A stretch of DNA of 64,000 bases from Pirellulales bacterium (GTDB taxonomy: Bacteria; Planctomycetota; Planctomycetia; Pirellulales; PALSA-1355): NCBI GenBank assembly GCA_022844125.1, contig JALHMI010000001.1, forward strand, positions 370,581 to 434,580. Reading direction: 5' to 3'. The position numbers were made by a program, and so were the translations under genes. The notes below the pieces were generated by a model. It ran no database searches. It saw nothing but the letters and a program-made list of their open reading frames with translations, and had not been told where the DNA came from. Shown here one piece after another: positions 20,288-35,163 of the stretch (position 1 is the stretch's first letter; every line of letters begins with the position of its first letter).

Positions 20288-23200
20288 CTATTCGCCGCCC
20301 TCCGGCTCGCCTTCGCCGAGCAGGGCCTCCAGCGAATTGGAAGCCGGCTTCGGCGGTCCGCCGTTCTGCTGGCCATCGCTCGGTGCCGCACCCTCGGCGC
20401 CATCGAGCAGCGGGAAGCTGCGGGCCAGGACGTCCTCTTTCTGAGCTTGCAAGGCTTCGAGGGCTTGCGGGCGGATGCGAACTTCCGAGTCTTGGAACAT
20501 CTTGAAGCCCGTGCCTGCCGGAACCAAGTGGCCCAGAATCACGTTCTCTTTGAGGCCCACCAGGTTGTCGACCTTGCCGGCCAGAGCCGCCTCGGTGAGC
20601 ACCTTGGTGGTTTCCTGGAAGCTCGCGGCCGAGATGAAGCTGGAGCTTTGAACCGAGGCCTTGGTGATACCCAACAGTTGCGTGCTGGCCGTCGCCGGCT
20701 TGGGCTTAACACCCTTGCACACGTCGCCTCCGAGCGCTTCGATCTGGGCGTTCACCTGCTCCAGCGCGTCCTTGGGCACGATCGTGCCTTCGGCGAAGTC
20801 GCTGTCGCCCTTGTGCGAGATCTTCGTGCACTTCACCAGATCCTGGTTGGCCTGGCGGAACTCGAACTTGTCGAGCACGCTGCCGGGCAGCAGGTTCGTG
20901 TCGCCCGGGGTTTCGATCTTCACCTTCCGCAGCATCTGCGCGACGATGATCTCGATGTGCTTGTCGTCGATTTCCACCCGCTGGCTGCGATACACGTTCT
21001 GAATTTCGCGGACCAGGTACTGCTGCACGGCTTCTTCGCCGCTGATCCGCAGGATGTCGTGCGGCACCAGCGGACCATCGACCAAAGCTTCGCCCGCCCG
21101 CACGAAGTCGCCGGCGTGCACCCGCAAGTGCTTGCCGTGCGTGACCAGGTGCTCGCGTTCGATGCCGCTTTCGCTGCGGACGATGATCGTCCGCTTGCCG
21201 CGGCGCTTTTCGCCGAGCAGTTCCACGGTGCCGTCGATCTCGGCGATGACCGCCGGTTCCTTCGGCTTGCGAGCTTCGAAGATTTCCGTCACACGCGGCA
21301 GACCACCGGTGATGTCCTGCGTACCGGAAACTTCGCGCGGCGTCTTGGCAAGCAAGGTGCCGGCGTTGATCTGCGTGCCTTCGGCCACTTCGATATTGGC
21401 TCTTTCCGGCAGGTAGTAGAAGTCGAGAATCTTGCCGCTCGCGTCTTCCAGCACGACCTGCGGATGCAGATCGCCCTTGTGCTCCATGATGATCCGGCGC
21501 TGGTGACCCGAGGGGTCCTTCTCCAGACGCATCGTTTCGCCCTGGATGATGTCTTCGTAGCGAACCTTACCACCGACTTCGGCCAGAATGGGAATACTGT
21601 GCGGATCCCACTGGCAAAGGATGGCGCCAGCCTTGACCTCTTCGTTCTCTTGAACGAGCAGGTTCGAGCCAGCAGGCACTTCGTATTTCTCCAGCTCGCG
21701 ACCACGCGGGTCGAGCACCAGGATTTCGCCGTTTCGGGTGAGCACGATGTGCTGGCCTTCGTCGTTCTTCACGACCTTGAGTCGCGTGTACCTGACGACA
21801 CCACCCTTCTTGGCGCGGATTTCGCTTTCTTCCACGGCACGAGCGGCCGTTCCACCGATGTGGAACGTACGCATCGTGAGCTGTGTGCCCGGCTCGCCGA
21901 TGCTCTGGGCGCCGATGATGCCGACGGCCATGCCCTCTTCGACCATCGAACCGGTCGAGAGATCCATGCCGTAGCAGCGGCGGCAGATACCCAGCGCCGC
22001 GTCGCAGGTCATCGGGCTGCGTACCTGAATTCGCTCCAGGCCGAGCTCTTCGATCCGGCGGGCGATCGAGTTGGTGATCATCTCGCTTTCGCGGACGATC
22101 ACTTCGTCGGTAATCGGGTTGACAATGTTGGCCCGGCTCACGCGGCCGCGAATCGAGTCGGCCAGCCGCACCTCGACCTTCTCACCACGGTAAATGACGC
22201 CCTTGGTAATACCCTGGGTCGTACCGCAGTCTTCCATCGTGATCACGACGTTCTGCGCCACGTCGGCCAGCTTACGCGTCAGGTAACCCGAGTCGGCCGT
22301 CTTGAGAGCCGTATCGGCCAGTCCCTTGCGGGCACCGTGCGTCGAGCTGAAGTACTCGAGCACGGAGAGGCCTTCACGGAAGTTGGCCTTGATTGGCGTT
22401 TCGATAATCTTGCCCGACGGCTTGGCCATCAAACCACGCATGCCGGCCAACTGGCGAATCTGTTCGACGCCGCCTCGGGCACCGGAGTGCGCCATCAGGT
22501 AGATCGGATTCACGTAACCCGGTCGGCGATAGTCGTTCTCCAGTTCGGTCATCATCTCGCGAGTGATGCGTTCGCGGGCGTGCGTCCAGGCGTCGAGCAC
22601 CTGGTTGTAACGCTCGCCTTCGGTGATGATGCCGCGCTGATAGAGCTTGTGAATCTTGAGCACGCTCTTTTCGGCGTCGGAGATGATGTGCGCCTTGGTG
22701 GGCGGCGTGATCAGATCGTCCGTGGCGAACGACAGACCGCTGTGCGTGCTTTCGCGGAAGCCCAGGCGGTTCATGTCATCGAGAAGGTCGATCGTCTTGC
22801 GGCGACCGAGGATCTGGTAGCAGTCCGAGATCACCTTGGCCAATTCGCTTGAACGCATGGCCAGGTTGTAGAACGGCATGCCCGGCGGCAGCATCATGTT
22901 GAAAATCACGCGGCCGACCGCGGTCTCGATCAGCTCGCCATTCTTCGGCTCGCCTTCGCTTTTCACGTGCCGATCCGGCGGCAGCTTGACCTTGATGCGG
23001 GCGTGCGTATCGACCACGCCGAGCGAGTAGGCGAGCAGCACTTCTTCCAGCGAGCTGAAGATCATGCCTTCGCCCTTACGTCCCGGCAGCGAGATCGAGA
23101 CGTAGTAGCAACCCATAACCACGTCCTGCGACGGGCTGATAATCGGCGCGCCGTTGGCCGGGCTGAAGATGTTGTTCGTCGACATCATCAGCGTGTGGGC

Positions 23201-24631
23201 TTCAACCTGGGCCTCGATCGAGAGCGGCAGATGGACGGCCATCTGGTCACCGTCGAAGTCGGCGTTGAAGCCTTTGCACACCAGCGGATGCAGACGAATG
23301 GCGTTGCCTTCCACGAGCGTCGGCTCAAAGGCCTGGATGCCCATGCGGTGCAGCGTCGGAGCACGATTCAACAGCACGGGGTGATTGCGGATCACCTCTT
23401 CGAGGATATCCCACACCTCTTCGTCCTTGCGCTCAAGCATCTTCTTGGCGCTCTTGATCGTGTCCGCGTGACCGAGATCTTTCAGCCGGCGAATGATGAA
23501 CGGCTGGAACAGCTCGAGCGCGATCTTCTTCGGCAGGCCGCACTCGTGCAGACGCAGGTGCGGGCCGACCACGATCACGCTGCGGGCCGAGTAGTCCACG
23601 CGCTTGCCGAGCAGGTTTTCGCGGAACCGGCCCTGCTTGCCCTTGATCATGTCGGTCAGCGACTTGAGCGGGCGATTGCTGGAACCAAGCACCGGACGCT
23701 TGCAGCGGTTGTTGTCGAACAGCGCGTCGACCGACTGCTGCAGCATCCGCTTTTCGTTGCGGATGATGACTTCCGGCGCATTCAGATCGACCAGCTTCTT
23801 GAGCCGGTTGTTGCGGTTGATAATGCGGCGATACAAGTCGTTCAAATCGCTCGTGGCAAAGTTGCCCGAGTCCAGCAGCACCAGCGGACGCAGGTCCGGC
23901 GGAATCACTGGAATCACGTCCAGCACCATCCACTCGGGCTTGTTGTCCGAGTCGCGAATGGCTTCGACAATCTTCAGCCGGTTGATCAGGTCCTTGGCCT
24001 TTTGCTTCGAGCCGGTCTCGGTGAGCTCGGTGCGGAGGTCCTTCGAAAGCTGCACGAGGTCCAGGTCCATGAGCAACTTGCGAACCGCCTCGGCGCCCAT
24101 GTCGGCGTCGAAGGTGCCGTCGCCGTATTGCTCGCGGGCCGAGCGGTATTCTTCTTCTGTCAGCAGTTGCTGCTTCTTGAGGCCCGTGTGCTTGGGATCG
24201 GTGACGACGTAGTCCTGGAAATAGATGACCTTTTCCAGGCTGGTGGTCTTCATCGAGAGCAGGTTGCCCAAGCGGCTGGGCATGGCTTTGAAGAACCAGA
24301 TGTGCACGACCGGAGCGGCCAGTTCGATGTGACCCATGCGCTTGCGGCGCACGCGGCTGTGCGTGACTTTCACGCCGCAGCGGTCGCAGATCATGCCCTT
24401 GTACTTCATGCCCCGGTACTTGCCGCAGGCGCATTCCCAGTCCTTTTCAGGTCCGAAAATGCGCTCGCAGAACAGGCCGTCCTTTTCGGGGCGGTAAGTC
24501 CGATAATTGATCGTTTCGGGCTTCTTGACCTCGCCAAACGACCAGCTACGAATGTCGTGCGGTCGGGCCAGGCTGATCTTCACCGACGTGTAGTCGTTGA
24601 TGCGATCGTAGGAGCTTTCGCCGGTACTCAC
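20288..24631 (-). CDS. rpoC: RNA polymerase beta-prime subunit
   Basis: A 1447-residue catalytic subunit. The N-terminal zinc site ([21 protein letters not shown] split over residues about 69-90) and the invariant active-site motif [15 protein letters not shown], with its three Mg-binding aspartates, are intact. The second zinc cluster appears as [13 protein letters not shown]. The start is GTG at 24629-24631, behind GGGAGGG. The C-terminal tail is acidic and Gly-rich ([10 protein letters not shown]). It is the last gene of the beta operon and is followed by a strong terminator. Confidence 0.98.
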   Translation of the reverse strand: MSTGESSYDRINDYTSVKISLARPHDIRSWSFGEVKKPETINYRTYRPEKDGLFCERIFGPEKDWECACGKYRGMKYKGMICDRCGVKVTHSRVRRKRMGHIELAAPVVHIWFFKAMPSRLGNLLSMKTTSLEKVIYFQDYVVTDPKHTGLKKQQLLTEEEYRSAREQYGDGTFDADMGAEAVRKLLMDLDLVQLSKDLRTELTETGSKQKAKDLINRLKIVEAIRDSDNKPEWMVLDVIPVIPPDLRPLVLLDSGNFATSDLNDLYRRIINRNNRLKKLVDLNAPEVIIRNEKRMLQQSVDALFDNNRCKRPVLGSSNRPLKSLTDMIKGKQGRFRENLLGKRVDYSARSVIVVGPHLRLHECGLPKKIALELFQPFIIRRLKDLGHADTIKSAKKMLERKDEEVWDILEEVIRNHPVLLNRAPTLHRMGIQAFEPTLVEGNAIRLHPLVCKGFNADFDGDQMAVHLPLSIEAQVEAHTLMMSTNNIFSPANGAPIISPSQDVVMGCYYVSISLPGRKGEGMIFSSLEEVLLAYSLGVVDTHARIKVKLPPDRHVKSEGEPKNGELIETAVGRVIFNMMLPPGMPFYNLAMRSSELAKVISDCYQILGRRKTIDLLDDMNRLGFRESTHSGLSFATDDLITPPTKAHIISDAEKSVLKIHKLYQRGIITEGERYNQVLDAWTHARERITREMMTELENDYRRPGYVNPIYLMAHSGARGGVEQIRQLAGMRGLMAKPSGKIIETPIKANFREGLSVLEYFSSTHGARKGLADTALKTADSGYLTRKLADVAQNVVITMEDCGTTQGITKGVIYRGEKVEVRLADSIRGRVSRANIVNPITDEVIVRESEMITNSIARRIEELGLERIQVRSPMTCDAALGICRRCYGMDLSTGSMVEEGMAVGIIGAQSIGEPGTQLTMRTFHIGGTAARAVEESEIRAKKGGVVRYTRLKVVKNDEGQHIVLTRNGEILVLDPRGRELEKYEVPAGSNLLVQENEEVKAGAILCQWDPHSIPILAEVGGKVRYEDIIQGETMRLEKDPSGHQRRIIMEHKGDLHPQVVLEDASGKILDFYYLPERANIEVAEGTQINAGTLLAKTPREVSGTQDITGGLPRVTEIFEARKPKEPAVIAEIDGTVELLGEKRRGKRTIIVRSESGIEREHLVTHGKHLRVHAGDFVRAGEALVDGPLVPHDILRISGEEAVQQYLVREIQNVYRSQRVEIDDKHIEIIVAQMLRKVKIETPGDTNLLPGSVLDKFEFRQANQDLVKCTKISHKGDSDFAEGTIVPKDALEQVNAQIEALGGDVCKGVKPKPATASTQLLGITKASVQSSSFISAASFQETTKVLTEAALAGKVDNLVGLKENVILGHLVPAGTGFKMFQDSEVRIRPQALEALQAQKEDVLARSFPLLDGAEGAAPSDGQQNGGPPKPASNSLEALLGEGEPEGGE

Positions 24632-24668
24632 AGAATGCCCTCCCTATGAAAAGGACGACAGAGCGGGT

Positions 24669-24752
24669 GGCTGAAGTCAGAAGGCTGCAGGATGAATGGA
24701 AAAGGTTCGACCGTCCTTTTCATCCTTCTGCCCTCTGACTTCTGCCTCAGCG
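24669..24752. repeat. Long imperfect inverted repeat between rpoB and rpoC
   Basis: The left arm (about 24669-24705) and right arm (about 24712-24752) are imperfect reverse complements, sharing blocks such as CAGAAGG/CCTTCTG, GAAGTCAG/CTGACTTC and GAAAAGG/CCTTTTC. The element fills most of the 169-bp rpoB-rpoC gap and would form a long mRNA hairpin. The right arm is made of repeated CTTCTG/CTCTGACTTCTG words. There is no U-run, so it is not a simple terminator. Confidence 0.8.
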
Positions 24753-24800
24753 GTCTGTCTGTTTCCCTCAATCTTCTATCCGAATCGAACACCCGCCGCG

Positions 24801-28511
<3,711 letters not shown>

Positions 28512-28924
28512 GTGGGGCTCCTAACTCTTGCTGTAATCCTGAAGCGCTGAGAACCTAATGCCGGGCCGCAAGCTCACCACGCGGCTCCGCGCAGCGACAC
28601 ACACCGAAGCGCACTTGTCGGCGCGCAATCCGAGCGCGGCTGCAATTTCAAACTCGCGCACACGAGATACGAAACGGGTCAAGCGGGTTACCGGGCAGGT
28701 GGGTCGTCGCTGGTTGCCGCCGCAATGCCCTTCACGCGAAGGACATTCCCGCGGCGTTGCTTCGCTGAACGCCACCGCCCAAGGGAAACTTCGTCCCGAG
28801 GCCACGGCGCCAGCGAACTGGCTACTCCAACGCGAGCCGGGATACGCACCTCCACGGGCGGCGTGCGGAGGCAACGCCGCCGTGGCGACTTCCAGGCTCG
28901 TGGTGACACGCACTACATGGCTCA
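28512..28924 (-). other. Structured rplL-rpoB spacer, no gene
   Basis: This 413-bp stretch shows no convincing gene on either strand; the open frames that cross it are not recognisable and lack good starts. On the transcribed strand it folds into hairpins. The strongest is at 28852-28885, a stem of about 12 bp with one bulge (CCACGG and CGCCGCCGTGG parts), about 40 nt after the rplL stop codon. Smaller ones lie near 28726-28745 and 28753-28773. No U-run follows. In E. coli the same spacer carries an attenuator and an RNase III processing hairpin. Confidence 0.6.
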
Positions 28925-29341
28925 CTACTTGATCGAAACCGTCGCGCCGGCTTCTTCCAGTTCCTTCTTGATCTTTTCGGCCTCTTCCTTCGAGACGCCT
29001 TCCTTGACCTTGCTCGGAACGCCTTCGACCAGGTCTTTGGCTTCCTTCAGGCCCAGGTTGGTGATCGTGCGGACAACCTTGATCACGCCGATCTTCTTGT
29101 CGCCGAAACCTTCGAGCACGACGTTGAACTCGGTCTGAACTTCAGCGGCAGCACCGCCGCCACCACCGTCGCCACTCGGAGCGGCCATCATCACCGCGCC
29201 GCCCGCGGCCGGCTTGATGCCGTGAACTTCCTCGAGATAGTCGCTCAATTCCTTGGCCTGCTTCAGCGTCAGTTCGACGATCTTGTCGCCGAGCTCTTTC
29301 GCGGACGCCGAGAATTCACGCTCTTGAACATCAGTTGCCAT
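28925..29341 (-). CDS. rplL: 50S ribosomal protein L7/L12
   Basis: A 138-residue stalk protein present in several copies per ribosome that recruits the translational GTPases. The N-terminal dimerisation domain, a Gly/Ala-rich hinge ([13 protein letters not shown]) and the C-terminal factor-binding domain ([34 protein letters not shown]) appear in order. It is longer than the usual 120 residues because of a longer N-terminus. The ATG is at 29339-29341. Confidence 0.97.
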   Translation of the reverse strand: MATDVQEREFSASAKELGDKIVELTLKQAKELSDYLEEVHGIKPAAGGAVMMAAPSGDGGGGGAAAEVQTEFNVVLEGFGDKKIGVIKVVRTITNLGLKEAKDLVEGVPSKVKEGVSKEEAEKIKKELEEAGATVSIK

Positions 29342-29480
29342 CGCGCTAATTTCCTTTCACATACTACCCGGGCCGGCAAATCTGCCTGCTCACCGCACCC
29401 GGCTGGGTCGAAACTTCTGGTCCAAAAATACGGCTTCGCGTTCGCCGCTCACGCGAGCGGCGCCGCGCTGTTTTCACTCG

Positions 29481-30101
29481 TTACGCACTCGCCTCGGGAG
29501 CCGCCTCGGCCGATGCTTCGGCCGCAGCCGCATCGCCCGCGGGAGCACCGCCACCGGCACCCTCGCCGCTGGCCGCGGCTTCGTCGTCGCCTTCGGCTTT
29601 CTGCTTGATCTGGCTCGCCAAAGCGCCGCCAACGCTGGTAAGCTGCGAGGCGAGCATGGCGCCCGGAGCGAGAATCTGCCCCAGCAGGATGCTGAGCTGT
29701 TCCTCGCGGCTGGGCCACTTGCTCACCTGGGCCACTTCTTCGGGGCGGAGGGGCTGTCCGCCCATCACGCCGCCGCGGGCCGTGAACTTATCGAATTCCT
29801 TGACGGCGGCCAGCCGCACGACTTCCTTGGCCAGGGCGACGATATCCGATGCTCCCCAGACCATGGCCAGCGTGCCGTCCGAGCCTTCAAAGGCCGGTGC
29901 CAGCTCGGTGCCCTCGGTCGCCCGGCGGGCCAGGCTGTTCTTGATCACCATCAGCTTGATGTTTTTTTCGCGGAGTTGCTTCCGCAGCGAACTGGTGTCG
30001 TTGGCACTCATGCCAACCACATTCACCAGCAGCAAATCCTGTACGCCGTTCAGCTCGCGCTTGAGTTGATCGGTGATCAGGTCCTTGACGAATTTGCTCA
30101 T
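29481..30101 (-). CDS. rplJ: 50S ribosomal protein L10
   Basis: A 206-residue stalk-base protein that binds 23S rRNA and several L12 dimers. The N-terminal domain (DLLLVNVVGMSANDTSSLRKQLREK, VIKNSLARRA) is typical. After about residue 170 there is an Ala/Gly/Glu-rich tail of about 35 residues, absent from most L10 proteins. The ATG is at 30099-30101. A hairpin at 30121-30158 in its leader is a candidate autogenous control site. Confidence 0.96.
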   Translation of the reverse strand: MSKFVKDLITDQLKRELNGVQDLLLVNVVGMSANDTSSLRKQLREKNIKLMVIKNSLARRATEGTELAPAFEGSDGTLAMVWGASDIVALAKEVVRLAAVKEFDKFTARGGVMGGQPLRPEEVAQVSKWPSREEQLSILLGQILAPGAMLASQLTSVGGALASQIKQKAEGDDEAAASGEGAGGGAPAGDAAAAEASAEAAPEASA

Positions 30102-30120
30102 GATTAAGTGCCTTGTTGGG

Positions 30121-30158
30121 CTCCACTCGCCCTAACGCTTCAGGCGGAGACGGTGGAG
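30121..30158 (-). promoter_or_regulatory. Candidate L10 leader hairpin
   Basis: On the minus strand CTCCAC and GTGGAG (the ends of 30121-30158) form a 6-bp stem enclosing an asymmetric internal loop and a second short CGCC/GGCG stem. It sits 20 nt before the rplJ start. Bacterial rplJ leaders commonly bind the L10-L12 complex through a kink-turn-like hairpin here; the match to that family is by position and shape only. Confidence 0.4.
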
Positions 30159-30232
30159 TTATTCGCTACTAATTCGCTCAAAATCTGTGTGTGTGTTCTT
30201 CCATCGCCAGCCCGACTGGATCGATCGCCGAC

Positions 30233-30916
30233 CTAGATCGACAACCGAACCGAGGGACTCATCGTGGCGCTCACCACGGCGCCCTTCACGTACTGTCCCT
30301 TCACGGCGTGCGGCTTGATCGACTGAATGTGATGCACGAACGAGTTGATGTTCTCGGCCAGCTTGGCGGCGTCGAAGCTCAACTTGCCCACGACGGCGTG
30401 CACATTGCCGCCGGCGTCCGCGCGAAACTCAACCTTACCGGCCTTGTACTCTTTCACGGTCTTGCCCACGTCCGGCGTGACCGTGCCCGCACGCGGCGAG
30501 GGCATCAACCCCCGCGGACCGAGCACGCGACCCAGGGGGCCGACGATGCCCATCATGTCCGGCGCCGCGATACAAGCGTCGAAATCCGTCCAGCCGTCCT
30601 TGATCTTCTTGGCCAGATCCTCGCCGCCAACTTCATCGGCGCCAGCCGCCTTCGCGACCTCGGCCATGTCGCCCTTGGCGAACACCACGACCCGCAGCGT
30701 CTTGCCGATGCCGTTGGGCAACACAATCGAGCCGCGGACCATCTGGTCCGCCTGCTTGGCGTCAATGCCCAGGCGGATCGCCACGTCGACCGACTGATCG
30801 AACTTGGTGTTGTTGTACTGCTTCAGAATCGCCACCGCCTCGTCAACAGACTGCGGGGTCTTGCCGGGATGCTTCGCGATCAGGGGCTTAAGCCGCTTCG
30901 ATACTTTGGTGGTCAT
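30233..30916 (-). CDS. rplA: 50S ribosomal protein L1
   Basis: A 227-residue protein of the mobile L1 stalk, which helps move deacylated tRNA out of the E site. The typical [39 protein letters not shown] and [19 protein letters not shown] segments are present. In other bacteria L1 represses rplK-rplA translation. The ATG is at 30914-30916. Confidence 0.97.
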   Translation of the reverse strand: MTTKVSKRLKPLIAKHPGKTPQSVDEAVAILKQYNNTKFDQSVDVAIRLGIDAKQADQMVRGSIVLPNGIGKTLRVVVFAKGDMAEVAKAAGADEVGGEDLAKKIKDGWTDFDACIAAPDMMGIVGPLGRVLGPRGLMPSPRAGTVTPDVGKTVKEYKAGKVEFRADAGGNVHAVVGKLSFDAAKLAENINSFVHHIQSIKPHAVKGQYVKGAVVSATMSPSVRLSI

Positions 30917-31057
30917 GGCACTTCTTGCTGGTTGGTTCGGTATGTCGCTTGGCCGCCGCTAACTTTTCGATTTGCTGGCCGGGCGGGCGGATCGCAATTC
31001 AATCGCGGCGGTAAATCAATCTGTGCGGTGTTTCAGGTCTGCGGTGCTTCAGGTTTC

Positions 31058-31483
31058 TCAGTCGGTTACGTCCAGACCCATGCTGCGGGCAGTGCCCTCA
31101 ACCATTCGGGCGGCATGCTCCGCATCGCGAGCGTTCAGGTCCGCTTGCTTCAGCTTCACAATGTCCGCGATCTGGGCACGGGTCACCTTGCCCACTTTGT
31201 CCTTGTTCGGCACGCCCGAACCCTTGGCGATGCTGGCGGCCTTCTTCAGCAGCGCGGCGGCCGGGGGACTCTTGGTGATGAATTCGAACGAGCGGTCGTT
31301 GTATACGGTGACCACGACCGGAATCGGCATGCCGCCAGCTTCCTTGGTCCGCTCGTTGAACTGCGAGACGAACTGGCCGAGGTTGATGCCGTACTTGCCG
31401 AGCGAGGTACCGACCGGCGGGGCGGGGGTCGCCTGGCCGCCGGGAACTTGAAACTTCGCCTGTCCTACGAGTTGCTTTGCCAT
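31058..31483 (-). CDS. rplK: 50S ribosomal protein L11
   Basis: A 141-residue protein of the GTPase-associated centre (thiostrepton site). The proline-rich N-terminal domain (KFQVPGGQATPAPPVGTSLGKYGIN) and the C-terminal RNA-binding domain (KVTRAQIADIVKLKQADLNA, GTARSMGLDV) are clear. The ATG is at 31481-31483. The spacer to nusG contains an inverted repeat. Confidence 0.98.
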   Translation of the reverse strand: MAKQLVGQAKFQVPGGQATPAPPVGTSLGKYGINLGQFVSQFNERTKEAGGMPIPVVVTVYNDRSFEFITKSPPAAALLKKAASIAKGSGVPNKDKVGKVTRAQIADIVKLKQADLNARDAEHAARMVEGTARSMGLDVTD

Positions 31484-31488
31484 TGCTA

Positions 31489-31580
31489 ATGTTCGGTGGT
31501 TAGTGGTCGGTGGCTACTTTTTGACGATGCGGGCCGCGGTCGGTCAGCGACTAGCCACTAGTCACTGACCACTAGCCACT
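31489..31580. repeat. Imperfect inverted repeat between nusG and rplK
   Basis: The left part (about 31494-31515) is built from GTGGTTAGTGGTCGGTGGC words, and the right part (about 31549-31577) from the complementary TAGCCACTAGTCACTGACC words. The arms pair imperfectly. It occupies the whole nusG-rplK gap. It has the same architecture as the elements at 24669-24752 and 53952-54056 but a different sequence. Confidence 0.7.
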
Positions 31581-31582
31581 TC

Positions 31583-32464
31583 CTAAATGGATTCAATCTG
31601 CCAGTATTCCAGTTCGACGGGCGTCGAGCGGCCGAAGATGTTGATCATCACCGTGACGCGGCCGCTGGCCTCGTCGATGGAATCCACCTCGCCCTCGAAA
31701 TTCTCGAACGTCCCTTCGTTGATCTTCACCCGATCGCTGACGTTGAAGCTGATTTTGAGCTTCGGCGCTTCGTCGGTTTTCTCTTCCTGCTTGGCGACGA
31801 TCTTGGCCACTTCGTGCGGCAGCATCGGCGTGGGCTTGCCAGCCGAGCCGGTGAAGTCGCCGATGCCCGGCGTCTCGCGCACCAGGAACCAGGTCTCGTC
31901 GTTGATTTCCATGTGGGCCACGATGTAGCCCGGGTACAGCTTGCGTTTGACGACTCGCTTCTTGCCGCCTTTGAACTCGGAAACCATCTCGGTCGGCACG
32001 ATGATCTCGCCGAAATAGCGATCAAGCCCGGCGACCTTCACGCGGCGCTGCAGGCTTTCGCGAATCGAATCCTCGCGGTTGCTCTGCACCTTGAGGATGT
32101 ACCACCGCAGTTCCGGCTCTTCGTTGCCGACCGGCGTTTCCTCGATCGGCCCGCGCGGTTCGACTTCTTCCTCCACGATCGGACCGTCGTCGTCCGGTCC
32201 CTCGTCGTCCGCTTCGGCGGCGTCGCCGACCTCCGCATCCTCCGCCTTGGCTTGCAGCGCGGTTTCATCCTCGTAGCCGGACGCTCCGGCGTCACCCAAG
32301 GGAGGCGTAACCGTTTCGGCCGGCGGCTCCTGGCGGACCGTCTCGGGCGCCGTATCGTCCGGCGGCAGGGCGACGCCGCCCGCGGCGCGCGGCTCTTCGA
32401 CAGGAGCTCCTTCTGTAAGGGGCTCGTCGTGCGTCTGGCTCGAATTGTGAGGTTGCTCTGTCAC
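31583..32464 (-). CDS. nusG: Transcription termination/antitermination factor NusG with a long acidic N-terminus
   Basis: A 293-residue NusG. Residues from about 118 form the NGN domain ([40 protein letters not shown]) and the C-terminus the KOW domain ([19 protein letters not shown]). The first 117 residues are an acidic, Pro/Glu/Asp-rich, probably disordered extension that E. coli NusG (181 residues) lacks. It links RNA polymerase to Rho or to S10 on the ribosome. The start is GTG at 32462-32464; no closer start codon lies between it and the NGN domain. Confidence 0.95.
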   Translation of the reverse strand: MTEQPHNSSQTHDEPLTEGAPVEEPRAAGGVALPPDDTAPETVRQEPPAETVTPPLGDAGASGYEDETALQAKAEDAEVGDAAEADDEGPDDDGPIVEEEVEPRGPIEETPVGNEEPELRWYILKVQSNREDSIRESLQRRVKVAGLDRYFGEIIVPTEMVSEFKGGKKRVVKRKLYPGYIVAHMEINDETWFLVRETPGIGDFTGSAGKPTPMLPHEVAKIVAKQEEKTDEAPKLKISFNVSDRVKINEGTFENFEGEVDSIDEASGRVTVMINIFGRSTPVELEYWQIESI

Positions 32465-32542
32465 TTCAAACTTACCTGCACTTCAAACTTGCCTGCACTT
32501 CAGACGTCACGTCGCCCGTAACGATCTCGACACCAGACGCCA

Positions 32543-33025
32543 TCACTCGACGGGAGTGGGGGCGCCACCTTGGACCACACCCAGCAGCGACAACAACTGC
32601 CGCCAGAAGATGTCGTAACCAAACAGAATCAAAGCCATCACCACGATCAGCAGGATCACCACGATCGAGCTGCGAATAAGCTCCTGTCGCGTCGGCCACG
32701 AGACCTTGTTCATCTCGGCTTCGACCGCGATCAGAAAATCGGCGAAGCTCGGGATGTTCACCAGCCGAAACGAAATCCAGATTCCCACCAGCCCCAGCGC
32801 GCCCGGCAAACCGAAGCGCAGCAAATGCTCGCCATTTCCACCGAGACCCGGCAATCGCCAGTTGATGGCCGTGACGCTCAACCGCCAGGCCGCAACCAAC
32901 ACAAACAACGCCAGCACGGCGAACGTGGCCTGCCGGGCCACGCGTCCTTGACTGCGCTTGTAAATGCCGAGCTGAAACAGTTCCCGAAAAAACAGGCTCA
33001 GCGGGGCGTCTTTTTCCTTCGCCAT
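32543..33025 (-). CDS. secE: Preprotein translocase subunit SecE
   Basis: A 160-residue SecE with three predicted membrane segments; the conserved C-terminal part (EAEMNKVSWPTRQELIRSSIVV) is the amphipathic helix plus the essential helix of the family. E. coli also has three segments, while many bacteria have only one. It clamps SecY in the translocon. The ATG at 33023-33025 gives MAKEKDAPLSLFFRELF; an extension to 33094 is unlikely. It lies directly before nusG. Confidence 0.94.
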   Translation of the reverse strand: MAKEKDAPLSLFFRELFQLGIYKRSQGRVARQATFAVLALFVLVAAWRLSVTAINWRLPGLGGNGEHLLRFGLPGALGLVGIWISFRLVNIPSFADFLIAVEAEMNKVSWPTRQELIRSSIVVILLIVVMALILFGYDIFWRQLLSLLGVVQGGAPTPVE

Positions 33026-33191
33026 GACGTTGCTCGTGCGTGGCCGGCTGCGGTTAGTCCTAGCGCCCGACCTCTTGCCCGGCGCTCCAGTCAATCAATG
33101 CTTGCCGAATATCAGCGACGACTCTTCAGGCCCGAAAACAAGCCGGCCGCGTTAGCGGAAACGCAACTCGCAAGCGGAGCCAAATGAATGG

Positions 33192-33264
33192 CAGGGGCGG
33201 CGGGAATTGAACTCGCAACCTCTGGTTTTGGAGACCAGCGCTCTGCCAATTGAGCTACACCCCT
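33192..33264 (-). tRNA. trnW: tRNA-Trp (CCA anticodon)
   Basis: A 73-nt cloverleaf. The acceptor AGGGGTG pairs with CGCCCCT, the anticodon stem CTGGT/ACCAG holds loop CTCCAAA with CCA, and the T-arm contains GTTCAATTC. The 3' CCA is not encoded. It lies between tuf and secE, an arrangement also seen in other phyla. Confidence 0.97.
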
Positions 33265-33327
33265 GTAAAGCCGGCCGCGGCGGCGAGCTGATTCCCGCCG
33301 CCGCGGCTTGGGCCTTGAATTCACTAT

Positions 33328-34527
<1,200 letters not shown>

Positions 34528-34609
34528 TCTTTCTCCCTGATCTTTCTAACGACAAAGTGTGTGTGTTTATGAACTGAGTTAGCTAGTCGATTCAGATCTC
34601 AAATTTCAA

Positions 34610-34682
34610 AGCTGCTGAGGGGACTCGAACCCTTGACCTCGTCCTTACCAAGGACGTGCTCTACCAACTGAGCTACAGCAGC
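34610..34682 (-). tRNA. trnT: tRNA-Thr (GGT anticodon)
   Basis: The acceptor GCTGCTG/CAGCAGC is perfectly paired, the D-arm is GCTCAGTTGGTAGAGC, the anticodon stem CGTCC/GGACG holds loop TTGGTAA with GGT, and the T-arm has GGTTCGAGTCC. It lies immediately upstream of tuf in the same orientation, as thrT lies before tufB in E. coli. Confidence 0.97.
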
Positions 34683-34784
34683 CCGACTTAACGCTTGCTT
34701 CCCCCAACCTCGCGTTTTTCAGCGGACACCTGCCGCTGCACTCCACGAGCTGCCGTTGATTTTCTTGGGACTCCCACAGGCAAA

Positions 34785-34855
34785 AGCGGGTGAAGGGAAT
34801 CGAACCCTCGTCTTTAGCTTGGAAGGCTATGGCTCTACCATTGAGCTACACCCGC
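34785..34855 (-). tRNA. trnG: tRNA-Gly (TCC anticodon)
   Basis: The acceptor GCGGGTG/CACCCGC is perfect and the anticodon loop CTTCCAA contains TCC. The variable loop is only 4 nt, so the body is 71 nt including the discriminator. One A-A mismatch closes the anticodon stem. It occupies the position of glyT in the E. coli thrU-tyrU-glyT-thrT cluster. Confidence 0.95.
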
Positions 34856-34929
34856 ATGTTCGCGCCAACCGCGCTCAACCACGGATAGCGACTCTCCTCG
34901 AACCCACCCTGGGATCCACCACCTTTTCA

Positions 34930-34996
34930 CTGCACTGACTTTTGGCTGCAACTGACTTTTGGCCGCAACTGGCTTTTAGCTGCAACTGCCTCTTCG
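34930..34996. repeat. Imperfect 17-bp tandem repeat in the tRNA spacer
   Basis: Four diverged copies of a unit close to CTGCAACTGACTTTTGG follow each other at 34930-34945, 34946-34962, 34963-34979 and 34980-34996. A related piece occurs once more in the next spacer (near 35245). The copies lie in the precursor region between tRNA-Tyr and tRNA-Gly. Confidence 0.75.
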
Positions 34997-35081
34997 CCGT
35001 CCCGACAAGCACCCCCAACTTCCCACAAAACTTAAATCCACCTTCCGGCTGGCGATACCCCTCTCGCCAGACTCACGTTAA

Positions 35082-35163
35082 TGGGGGGTACAGGATTCGA
35101 ACCTGTGAAGGCATAGCCATCAGATTTACAGTCTGACCCCTTTGACCGCTCGGGAAACCCCCC
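35082..35163 (-). tRNA. trnY: tRNA-Tyr (GTA anticodon)
   Basis: A class II tRNA with a long variable arm. The acceptor GGGGGGT/ACCCCCC is perfect, the D-region CCCGAGCGGTCAAAGGG is typical of Tyr, the anticodon loop CTGTAAA contains GTA, and the T-arm is ACAGGTTCGAATCCTGT. The length is 82 nt with discriminator A. Confidence 0.96.

Noticed and set aside
28521-28932. 134- and 124-codon frames in the rplL-rpoB gap
   Set aside because: No family, no good ribosome-binding site, opposite frames both open by composition; the region looks like structured leader.
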